Assembly (NCBI GenBank): GCA_012295275.1
Contig: CM022673.1
Span: 26,954,761-27,009,760 of the forward strand
Direction of reading: 5' to 3'
DNA length: 55,000 bases
From: Chrysomallon squamiferum
Lineage: Eukaryota > Mollusca > Gastropoda > Neomphalida > Peltospiridae
The notes beneath the pieces are model-generated. The model saw only the letters and a list, made by a program, of their open reading frames with translations, had not been told where the DNA came from and made no database searches. Below are positions 36,111 to 46,299 of the stretch, in pieces. Both the position numbers and the translations under genes were made by a program. Positions within the stretch are counted from its first letter, which is position 1; each line of letters starts with the position of its first letter.

Positions 36111-36285
36111 TCCGATTGGTCTATAAAATACAACAATTACTACTAATAATACTACGTCTGATAATAACACTAAAATAAAATTAATGTATATTTTATGACA
36201 ACAAATACCCTAGTAAAATATCCACTGAGAACGTTTAGGAGTGATGACGTCATTCACATACGACTTAAGTGCTTGGCGGGTATTT
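36111..36285. promoter_or_regulatory. Promoter-like block (CCAAT, TATA, CRE, E2F-like)
   Basis: An inverted CCAAT box (ATTGG, 36115-36119) is followed by TATAAA (36122-36127), a perfect CRE TGACGTCA (36245-36252) and TTGGCGGG (36273-36280), close to an E2F site. I found no gene start immediately downstream on either strand, so activity is uncertain. Confidence 0.25.
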
Positions 36286-36414
36286 TGTCTTTATTTACTT
36301 TTTTCGGGTTTGTAAGAAAAATTCATTTCGAACCCAAACTTCTTTTGTGTGTTTCTCGAGGCTAATAATAATGAATAATGCATTGTACGTTTGTTTACTG
36401 AGTATAGACCTTTA

Positions 36415-36575
36415 AGAAACAAGCACATAATTGATAACTGTAAAAAAAAGCTACATAAAAAAAACACTTCACAAAAACAACTAAGTAAAGTAAGAAAAAG
36501 TTAAAAGTTAAAATTAAAATTGAACTAAATAATCTAAAAGTAGTGAAACAGGATTATGATAGCTTAATAAATTTA
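36415..36575 (+). repeat. Direct repeat, copy 2 (partner 34415-34535)
   Basis: Same-strand second copy with conserved ends and a longer A-rich middle. No coding sequence lies within either copy. The 2-kb interval between them shows no recognisable mobile-element protein. Confidence 0.7.
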
Positions 36576-36585
36576 ATCTCATTTG

Positions 36586-37630
36586 TTTTTATTTATAATA
36601 ATCTTTTATATATGTTATTTATTAAACTTAACGTTTTATCAATAAATAAATAAATAAATAAACAAATAAATAATAATGATGAAAAATAATAAAACAAACA
36701 AACAAACAAAAATAATAATAAAAAAATAAAATTTAGATGCCACGTTTTGGATGTATATGATTTATTTTTCGGCCGAAATAAAATGTGTTTCTATAAACAC
36801 AAAAAATATCGCCAGATTAAATTGAAACTTCACAATTCTTAAAATGTTGTTACATATGCTATTTTTTGGCAACTGCTGAAGTAGAAAATCATCAATGATC
36901 AAATTGTAATAGTTAGTTTTATTTCATGCAGGCCTTTATACATAGTACACTATATGTAGCTCGTCAAATTATAATTTTAAACAAGATTTTACAAGAAACA
37001 ATAGAATTTTACAAGCAGTTAGAGTCATGAACGAAAGGAACAAAATGTTTTCAAAATATTTAGACTTAAATCTCAAATAAAATGTACGAGATGTAGATTC
37101 AGTTTGAGTAATTCAAATAATAGAAAACACAGGTAGACCTGTTAACGTTACGACAGGCATTGGTTACTTCACTGACGCCCGACATATGCTCTGTATGTGT
37201 GTGCATGTAGATGCATATGTAAAGTGTCCTTATAGCTGTGTAATTTTATTTTATGGATGCAGGTACGATATATTACATCATTCAAGTTCTTACGAAATTT
37301 TTTTGCATATATATGCCGATGTACATTTATATAATCTATATATGTATGTAATATTTTTAAGGGACTTATCTACTTTTGTATGCATTGTCCGTATATAATT
37401 TTGTATATATTTTTGTTATTTTTATGCATTGTTTTTTTATTTTTTTTTTTTTTTTTTTTTTATTTTCATTTATACATACACATATATATAAACTTAAATA
37501 AGCATAAAATGTAAATAAATGAATGAATACACAAATAATTTAAATAAATTTGCGAATATTTAGAAAGAGCGTCGCACATGGCTAAAACTATTGTTAAAAA
37601 TGTTAAGAAACAAAAGTAAATATCTTACCA

Positions 37631-37674
<44 letters not shown>

Positions 37675-39250
37675 TAAAAGAAGAAGAATGATGTATTAAT
37701 AATTTAATGAAATATATATATATATATATATTCCATAGGCATACAACATAATTACATCAATATTTATATTTCTAATACATTATTTGACTGTTATGAAGTC
37801 AGCAGCAATGCATTATTTGTTTAGAAAAAACAATAGTAATAAAATAATAATAATTGTTGTTCACCTAATTATTACTATATATTATGTTTCTCTGACGTGT
37901 CAGTGTGATTAATGGCAGACTGGGTAAAGGGAGGCAACTGCAAAAACCACAGTAATACTTGACTTCATGAGTTAGCTTTCTTACACTGCTTCGACTGTGT
38001 CTGGAATGACAGAAACAAATTTTTAGGATTCAGACACATAAAAAAAAAGCAAAATTATAAACTTCGTCCTCATTTTAAGTTACTGCTATTATCAGTATGA
38101 ACATCTTTTTATCTAAACTTATCTAAACAGTAAATTATATAAACATGAAATCAAATCTCCACGGTATCCAGATTTTACACATTTAATTACTATCTCTTCT
38201 CACTTCTGTTTACAATTATTTTTTAAAGATGCATCATTAAGTTTTTATCTCCGCGGATGTATTATTTTTGGAAGTTGACCTAGGGCGCTGATTTCAGGGG
38301 ATGCATTTCAGGACGTAATTATATTGGTGTTTTTTTTTTTTGTTTTTTGTTTTTTAATTAGGCCACGAGTTTTTCCGTAAAATCACGACCATACGAAACA
38401 TTTAGTTTGCCGCGGAAACCAAACTGAGGGCGATAACTCCTTGTTTTAATGATGTAAACAAAGAAAGAAATGACCTGTGAGGGATATTTGAATGTCCGTG
38501 ACAGAAAAATCAGCCTCTAGAGATCGCGTAAGATGTTGAAAATAGGCCTATATGTTTTAAAAATATTGTTTATAAATTTTGAAATTGATATTTTCCTGGG
38601 GGGGGAGGGGGCGGCATAATTTAACCTTGCCTAGGGGGCAAGACTATCTGGTGCCAGTCATGCTTGTGTGTATGCATATATGTTACACGTGTGTGTATGA
38701 ATATATGTATACGGAGTGTGTTCTGTTGTTGTGCGTTTAAAGTACATATGTATGGATGTTAAATCAGATTTAGTAAATGAAGTAAGAAGTGGGACAATGT
38801 AACAATGATCTCTGTACACACCTTTTATTGACCTTAGTGCCGACACTGTATTTCCCCGGCAAGTATAAAAATACACAAAGAGTTAAATTAAATTTTTTTT
38901 TTTTTTTTTTTTCTATTACAGAAGATTTTAAACTTTGCTGCTACTGTATGTAAATTTTCACGAAGTCTTGTCAACGCAGAATTTCAAAGACACAGAATCA
39001 TTATAAGCCCTAGCAAACTAGCTACAGCTCAGAATAAAGTTAAATTTTTAAAATTTTATGCATTTTATGATTCCTCCTTCAAACACGTTGAAGATTTTAT
39101 CTGGATTTGAATCTACTATGGAAATGATAGTTGAAATAAAAAAAAAAAAAAAAAAAGAAAAAGAGAAAAGGAAAAAGGAACAATATAACATTGAATGTCA
39201 TGGCTTAAACAGGCAGGGACAACTTTTTTTTCTACAAGCGGGTTTTGCCC
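36586..39250. other. Non-coding interval, no gene recognised
   Basis: AAAT runs near 36640-36740, poly(T) near 37434-37460 and 38893-38910, and a G-run near 38598. Short open frames lack motifs and splice context. Confidence 0.45.
37541..37711 (+). repeat. Dispersed repeat, second copy of the 22.75-kb family
   Basis: Same orientation and order of blocks as 22751-22912, with a longer internal (AAT)n run (about 37632-37672). It ends near a (TA)n run. Confidence 0.65.
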
Positions 39251-39299
39251 ATGACTGGCCCTAAACGTTCTGCACGACAAGCACGAGCATTTCAATAAT

Positions 39300-39365
39300 C
39301 TGTGCACGTGGCAAGCTGTTAGCTGTCACGTGCGATGTGATAGCTGACCTTTTGCACGTGCATGG
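39300..39365. promoter_or_regulatory. Cluster of three CACGTG E-boxes
   Basis: CACGTG occurs at 39305-39310, 39327-39332 and 39355-39360, within 56 bp of AT-rich genome. Such palindromes bind bHLH factors (USF, Myc/Max, CLOCK/BMAL type) in animals. No gene start is identified nearby, so the target is unknown. Confidence 0.35.
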
Positions 39366-39593
39366 TACATCCCCCCCCCTTTCAACCGTCCAGAAGCAGC
39401 GACCTTCAAGACACCATCGCTTTAAACAACAACAACAACAACAAAGACATGAAAAATAATAAAAATAATAACAGCTACTAAATAAAAGCGAAAAAAACTG
39501 CATTCATTTATTGGTGTCTGGAGACTATTTTCCAAGTGGAACAAACCTTAATGGTAAATAATAAAGTAGACACGTGACCACATACCCGCCATG

Positions 39594-39895
39594 GCCGTAA
39601 CTAGAAGCTTTTTGGAAAGAGGCAAAAACAATTAATCGCTAGCTAGGGGCAAAAATATTTAGGTGAGGTGTCGGGGGGGGGGAATGGTGAGCAGACGGGG
39701 GGCTGAAGTGGCAGTAGTCCCCGGGCAAACAAATGGTGGGGTGGGGGCATCTATTTCGGAGAAAAAAGTTAATAAATTTGATTGATTTATATTTAAATCG
39801 AATAAAGTGTTTATTTTATGTTTCATCTGTGTTTACATATTCAAAATATCTTCCTTTCTCATAGTATTTCTCAGTACTAGGCCCCCAGAAGATCC
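39594..39895 (-). repeat. Inverted copy of the core of the 30.5-31.5 kb element
   Basis: The complement of 39770-39890 matches 30970-31110 over more than 90 bp, including AGGAAGATATTTTGAATATG and TTCGATTTAAATATAAATCA. The segment starts with a GTAACTAG end-like motif (39598-39605). G-rich and C-rich runs in between resemble those in the first copy. Confidence 0.55.
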
Positions 39896-40580
39896 AACTT
39901 GAAAGATTCAAAATCGACGATTCTAACCATTTCCTATTTGATGTCTGATGTCTTTGAAGCCAGTTATATCTTTCATCGCAAATGATGTCGGTAGAGTTCA
40001 AACGGTAACCGTAGACATAAACAAATTCATTCAGTGGATGTTGTTTCTATCGGAATAGAGATTTATATTTTACATTTTTGAAAATAAAATTTTTGTATAA
40101 TAATAAATAAATAAATTAAAAAATCGTCAGTTGCCTCATTTGCCTCAATGTGGTTACGACCAAGCGCGCGCCTTCTGTTCGGGTACAGAGACAAGATTTA
40201 AAAATGGCGACAATTTGGTTTGTGTGTAAAAACTTACATTCACTCACGTTCAATAAAGACAACACGAAAACCAGCATTGCATCGTTTCATTCTATCTTTT
40301 TTTTTTTTTTTTTTTTTATCGTTGTCGATGGCGTGTTGTTCTGTAGAAAGTCATTGATTTAAGTACAGGTGTGCTGTTGTCTGGACGGTAGTTCATGAAT
40401 TAATTACACCTGTGGCATGTATTAATTATCTCCAGAAGCTTTTTAACATAGTGTTGTTAAGTAGATTACCGAGCTCAAACAGTTCGCGAAGTGATAGGAC
40501 GAATTTCAACTTTCCCTGTTGTTTCCTTGTTTTTGCTTTGTGTATTTTCATCATTTGCATTGGCTAAAGTGTATAAGCTC

Positions 40581-40629
<49 letters not shown>

Positions 40630-41379
40630 TAATTTTTTTTTGGTATTGTTGTTTTCTGATATACACTTTTAATGTTTACTGTTATATGTTAATTTATGAA
40701 CTATGTCTTAATACAGAGGACTTAAGCGTGCTTGAATCTTTTGTGGATGTGTGAATGTTTTTAATTTTTTATCATAATCATCATTGTCATCATCATTGTT
40801 GTTGTTATGATTATTACTACTGTTGTTGCTGCTGTTGCTACTGTTGTTATTGATTTAGTTTGTAACTTATTCAACAAAAATGCAAAAGAAAATCCCGATA
40901 TCATCAATATAAATAATGTACAGTCAGGTTACATACATACATACATACAAACGACGCATTAATGTTTTGGGAATGTTCAAGCTTACGTATTGGCCGTTTG
41001 TTCCATCATCATAAATATCGTGTCCCAAGCGTATTTCTGACGTAAAAATCACGGAAAGTAATTTTCGACAATAAAAGCCATTTACTCTGCTCTTTTACTT
41101 TAATCACATATTGTGTACGTGTGCGTGAGTGTGTGCGTGTGCGTGTGTGTGAGTTAGCCTGTGCTTCAAACAATCCGAACATAATAAGAATAATCCCATC
41201 ATCACCCTGGCAACAGGTGAAAATCTTGTTCTAATAAATATTTTTTTTTTACTGACAGCTGTGTTCTTTTCGATTTATGTTGAAGTCTCGAGAGATCTGT
41301 CCACTGAGTTTTATTATTATTATTACTACCATTACTTCTGCTATTTGTATTTTTTGGGTAGTAAAAATACTAACAACAC

Positions 41380-41428
<49 letters not shown>

Positions 41429-41725
41429 AACTACGGCCAGTACAGAAAATTGAATATTCCCAAAACATTAATATTATTGTTCTTAATGTTGTTGTTATGT
41501 TATGATTAGTATTATTAGTAGTATTGTTGTATGTTGATAATTCTATTGCAAGTATTTCCACATGACAAATTTATTGATATTGGCTTTTGTCATATTTTTC
41601 ATTTGTTTTCATTCATCTCTTCTTTTTTTTTCGTCATATGTGTATATCTGTCTATCTATCTATCTATCTATCTGTCTGTCTATCTATATAGATAACAACT
41701 GTTATTATTGTTACTACTACGTCTT

Positions 41726-41799
<74 letters not shown>

Positions 41800-41975
41800 G
41801 GACAGATATATATTTCAGTTATTAATTATTTATAAACAAATGCAATAACATGGTTATGTGCTCATGTTATTGTTACTGTTTATTCCGACAAACTGTTGAT
41901 CAGTAAACTCAAATGACTAAACAAAACGGCAATTAAGATAAATTTACTTTCGGAAATTGCCAGGAATGAAAAAAA
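39896..41975. other. Non-coding interval with microsatellites
   Basis: (ATT)n at about 40580-40629 and 41377-41427, TATC repeats 41648-41690, then (CT)n-(CA)n 41731-41799. No supported gene. Confidence 0.5.
41731..41799. repeat. Compound microsatellite (CT)n(CA)n
   Basis: CT run of about 46 bp followed by CA run of about 22 bp. Confidence 0.95.
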
Positions 41976-42130
41976 AAGGCTGTGTACCCCTCTAATACAT
42001 CTGACATTGAGGGTATTAGGTTCACGTCAAAAGAAATAGCTTCCAGCGAATGTAAAAGGCTATGAACCTTTATCATATTTGACATTGAAGGCATTAGGTT
42101 TACGTCAAAAGAAACAGTTTTATAATTAAG
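41975..42130. repeat. 78-bp imperfect tandem duplication
   Basis: Two units share AAAAGGCT, TGACATTGA, GGTATTAGGT and ACGTCAAAAGAAA with a 78-bp offset (ACGTCAAAAG at 42024 and 42102). The period is 26 codons and the minus strand is open through both units (SFDVNL...PSMS repeated), but there is no other coding evidence. Confidence 0.75.
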
Positions 42131-42347
42131 ATATGAAAGAATAAATTTATGATTAATTTTCTCCAGCAGTAAATCTTTTGGGTGCACTTTAGGATAAATA
42201 GGTCAACACACACCGCGTTTTATTAATCAACAGTCTGAGGTCATCGACTTAAAAAGTAAAATGTTCATTAGAATATGACGAAATAGCGGAATACGAAATA
42301 CTGGGAGTATATAAAAAAAAAATATTTTTTTTTAAATTCTTCTTTTT

Positions 42348-42384
<37 letters not shown>

Positions 42385-42891
42385 TTTTTCTTATTTTTTT
42401 CTTATTATATATATTTTTTTGTTTGTTTTTAAATCCACATTTATCTGAACCAACCATGAATAATAGTTAAAAAAAAAAAAAATAATAAAATAAAACAAAT
42501 AAAATTTAATAAAACAATGAAAAAACAACAACAAAAAACCCTCACAGTCCAAAAAAAAAAAAATAAATAAATAAATAAAAATAAAATAATAATAATAAGA
42601 AGAAGAATTTAAAAAATCCCAACAAATACACGAAACTCATAAATTAATTTTATTTTAAAACTAACAAGATGTACACAAACTGTCATGAGTTTACACAATA
42701 AATCTTTTCTGCTTTTCCTCAAAGAATTTTTCAGCACAGCTTGTTCTAACAAAACGACAACAACAATATGTCTTCTTTTGTTGATAAAACTCTACTTAAT
42801 CTGCAAAGAAACAAAACTGATTAGGGCTTGTTCTTGTACACGTTCATGAAATATAGTCGCTCTGTATACACAGAAACACATGTTCTGCCTA

Positions 42892-42984
<93 letters not shown>

Positions 42985-44040
42985 CAATCAGTCAGCAAAT
43001 CCATATACACAGAGACAGAGATGATCTATGCATCTCTTACTCTGACGTTCTCTCTCTCTCTCTCTGCATTTCTATCGCTTTATCTTTCTCTCACTATCGT
43101 GTTAGTAAATCTTGAATGTTTATGTGTTGTTGTTGTTGTTTATTATTATTATTATTAATGCTGAGTATATCTGAAACAAGAGAACAATGAATCAGCTTTG
43201 GCTGGAAATGTCACTGACCATCACCACCAGTGACCAGTGCTTTACAAAAACGAATCACGCGCCTGAAAGATTCTATTCAGTAACACACCAGCGAGCAATC
43301 ACACAGGTAATTTAACCAGCTTAGCCGTAATGAAAGGATTTTTCGTATTTCTGACGATGTAAACCATATCTATCCGCTACAAACGACAATCACAGGTCAA
43401 GCGTGCCTGACGAGTACAAGGTCAGTAACACCTGGACAAAGAACAACAATGACAGGAGCAAAGAATATATATCTCAGATAAAATTATTTCCATTTAACAC
43501 GATCGACGGATCTCCGAAATTTCGTACGTAAATAAAGTATGCGATTTCCCCACTCGGTTGTAAAAGTAAACACAACAGACGAAGTAAGGAGAATGCAGAC
43601 TGTACACAGTGATATAATCAATCGTTTGATAATGATAACGAAAAGATGCTCGAGTTAGTCGTGTCAGTTTTAAATACAATTTCCTATTTCATTGCTGTAA
43701 TTTTTTTTTTTTTTTTTTTTTTTTACGTCCTAAAAAAATCTGAAAAACAAACAACCATGCATGATCGACTGTTATAGTACCTTTCACAAAGCCATGTCAA
43801 ATTAAGGCCTATTTTTATTTTGATTCATATTTATTAGTAAGTAGTAAAGGATGATTTTCAAAACGATCTTCATTTTGACGCATACGAAACATATTTTGGA
43901 TGTTTGTTATTTTCAACAAAGGTGTCATCAATAAAAAAAAACACAAAAACAAAAAAAAATAACAAAAACAAATCCGTAAATCTCATGTATTATATAATTA
44001 CTGTCTTGTCGGCGTGTAAAACTGTAATCTGATAAAAACT
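42131..44040. other. Interval downstream of the helical-repeat gene
   Basis: Poly(T)/poly(A)-rich 42310-42600 and a long (CT)n run (42896-42980). On the minus strand AATAAA occurs near 43828-43833, a candidate polyadenylation signal about 210 bp after the stop at 44046. Confidence 0.45.
42896..42980. repeat. (CT)n microsatellite
   Basis: Pure CT run of about 85 bp; all three frames on both strands are open through it without meaning. Confidence 0.95.
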
Positions 44041-44045
44041 TGTAT

Positions 44046-45442
44046 TTAACTTGAATACTTCACCTCTTTGTTAAAGTCATAGTCAGTTCCTTGCGGACTG
44101 CTCACAGTCACCGTCACTTGCTGAGAGCCGCGCATCGACTTAACCCGTGAGCCGTCCGCCTCACCCTGGACACGCCCACTTTGATAACCAGCTGCCTCTG
44201 CCGCGTTGCTGCGTGGTCTTCTTCCAGGAGCACACGACGACGACGTCTCCGCAGCGTCAGAAATCCCGGGCTGAAGAACGTCGTCGACGTTCATGTCATT
44301 GGCCGTATGAGACAGTATTGGAACTTTAACGAGTCCTGAGGCTTCAGGCGAAGACGACAACGGCAAGACGCAGTTACAGCCTCGTTCGTCCGACTCCATC
44401 AGACTGGAGTCGGTGTTCATCTCGCCGACGATGTCGGACAACGCGCACTTGATGAGGTCAACGATGTCGCTGAGCGACAGAATGTTTCCGTACAGGTCCG
44501 AGAAATTGTGGTTCTTTTGCAAAGGAAGCATAGCGAGATGCTGTGCGACGCTTTCCAGGCTCTGGTCGTTTATCACGTCCGCCTCGATGTCCGACTTGAC
44601 CTCCTCCAGGACGTCCACGAGCGAAGAACGTCCGAGCAGCAAGCACCCGTCCGCCGGACTGTTAGTCTTTGAGTCCGTCAACGTTTGCTTAACGGTTCGG
44701 CTTTCCGAGATATCACGCGTCAGTAACTCCAAGTTGTCGCTGCTCAGTCGGCCCTGTTTGACGTTGGTTATTGTTTTGTTTATCACTTCCACGCCGATCT
44801 CGTGCACGGCAGACGGACTGAAGGTCGACGAAGAAGAAAAAGACGACGACGTTGTTGTTGTTGTTTCCTGCTGACGTTCCGCGCAGATCTGGGTTTTGTC
44901 GTCCAGAACGGGTTTCGGTTCGTCCGAACTGCAGTTGTTGTTCCTGTCGCTGACGATGGACACCGTCAGAGCCGTCAGATCGGTCTCTTCGACGAATCCC
45001 GATTTGACGTCGTCGAGAATTCGTCCGAGGGTGAACTGCACGAGGTCGTTGATGGCGTGCCTCGACGACAGGTGCCTCAGGTGAGTTTCCGAGCCGTCGC
45101 TTCGAAACCGAGGCTTGTCCTCGGAGAACGGCGGGACGTCCATGAACGACGCCAGCCTGAGAATTTCGCTCTTGTTCAAGTGGCAGACGTTGATGTCGTT
45201 CAGCAGACGCAGCAGCAGCGACTTCACCAGCCCCGTCTTCGTGTACCTGGCCTCGCTGTCGTCGTCGTCGAAGACGAACGGGGTGTCGGCCATCTCGAAG
45301 GGGACGGGGGAGGGGACTGGGGTCACGTGGTGCTCGGTGACGGGTTTCAGGCTCAGCGTGTCCAGTCCCAGCTCGTCCGCGGAGTCCGGGGTGGGAATCA
45401 TGGCGTCGTCAAAACTGAACCTCACTGAGCGTCTCCTGGCCC
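44046..45442 (-). CDS. Last exon of the helical-repeat gene
   Basis: 1397 bp, acceptor TGTATTTACAG, open to TAA (44048-44046). It is the GC-richest and most microsatellite-free stretch in the window, with many CpG. It encodes the RRRSVRF motif, the five helical repeats and a C-terminus ending EVKYSS. An antisense open frame of 208 codons on the plus strand (44802-45428) is a shadow of this high-GC coding sequence. Confidence 0.85.
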
Positions 45443-45540
45443 CTGTAAATACACCGTGAAATTCAGCTCACGTAGATCAGTACATCTCAGATACATCCAT
45501 ACAGCTTTCAGATAAACATACACGTCCACTCACAAGTACA

Positions 45541-45589
<49 letters not shown>

Positions 45590-46210
45590 GCAGACGCACG
45601 CATATACTCCAAAACACAAGCAGACACATACAAACACCCACACAGATACAAACAGGCCTTAATTCATTATGAAGATAAAACCTATATCAGCGATGTCTGC
45701 TTTCAGATAAATAAACAAAAATATTTCAAATACGTTGCCCATTGACTAAAATTGTATTAATAACAAAAAAAAAAAAAAAAAAAAACCCCCACATCCCAGA
45801 TAAGATTTTTTAATCAAAATTACTTTTTGTCAAACCTACTCTTACCCTACAATATTGGTTTATAGGTAACTGTTTTATTATTCTTTTCATGAAGACACAA
45901 CATCCAAAAGTGTTAATGCATTATTCAACAAATTAAATCTTTCTCTTTTTAAAAATTGTTTGAAAAAAAAAAAAATTATATTGACTAAAACTACAAAATA
46001 AGTGCACAGTGCAAAAACGAAGCTGCAGAATCAGACATGACGTAGAAAGCTGACGCGTTATAACATGAAATGTTTTCTGTGTCTACCATAAATCTTTAGA
46101 CCTTCTTTAGGGGTGATGCACGTCTCAGCAGCTGCAGCTGTCACAAGTTCATCGTCAGTCCCCGTGTCAGGACTTTCTGACCCTCCACCCTCGTACGGGT
46201 ACTCCATCAT
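44046..46210 (-). CDS. Helical-repeat protein with RVxF and RRRS motifs, possibly AKAP-like (506 aa)
   Basis: Two minus-strand exons, 46212-46087 and 45442-44046, join in frame (TAT-G|GG) across a 644-bp GT-AG intron. Translation probably starts at the first of two ATGs at 46210, directly after the acceptor; the coding length is then 1521 bp. An earlier start in an unseen exon is possible. The N-terminus is acidic. Residues 44-50 read RRRSVRF: a basic-directed kinase site (PKA-type RRxS) overlapping a PP1-docking RVxF motif. Five repeats of about 30 residues follow, at roughly 112-141, 173-204, 254-286, 316-345 and 365-393, each a predicted amphipathic helix plus a DxxxL-rich second half. IVDLIKCALSDI and VKSLLLRLLNDI fit the published AKAP RII-binding helix pattern. 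Ser/Thr-rich linkers separate them. There is no signal peptide or membrane segment. A role as a PKA/PP1 scaffold is inference; I recognise no named ortholog. Confidence 0.75.
45443..46086 (-). other. Intron between the two coding exons
   Basis: Contains a pure (CA)n run (about 45545-45590) and a poly(A) run (about 45766-45784). Confidence 0.75.
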
Positions 46211-46290
46211 TTCTGAAAAAACAAACAAACAAATAAACAAATAAACAACACGTTTAATTTAGAGAAAATAATAACAATGATTGTATTAGC
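46010..46290 (-). repeat. Inverted duplication, copy B (partner 29640-29925)
   Basis: Contains the functional-looking exon 46087-46212 plus about 65 bp of intron on each side that match copy A almost base for base. The match ends near 46005 on the intron side and blurs into AG/AT repeats beyond 46290. Confidence 0.85.
46087..46212 (-). CDS. First coding exon of the helical-repeat gene
   Basis: 126 bp, acceptor TTTTTTCAG, donor TATG|GTAGAC, phase 1 to 1. It encodes MMEYPYEGGG and an acidic, Ala-rich segment up to KIYG. An inverted near-identical copy is at 29708-29833. Confidence 0.75.
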
Positions 46291-46299
46291 TAGCTAGCT

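Noticed and set aside
42792-43158. Overlapping open frames on both strands
   Set aside because: Translations of the (CT)n run with no motif outside it.
44413-44874. 153-codon plus-strand open frame
   Set aside because: Also antisense to the helical-repeat exon, without splice or motif support.
44802-45428. 208-codon plus-strand open frame, Arg/Val rich
   Set aside because: It is antisense to the well-supported minus-strand exon; high GC and few stops explain it, and the protein has no recognisable features.
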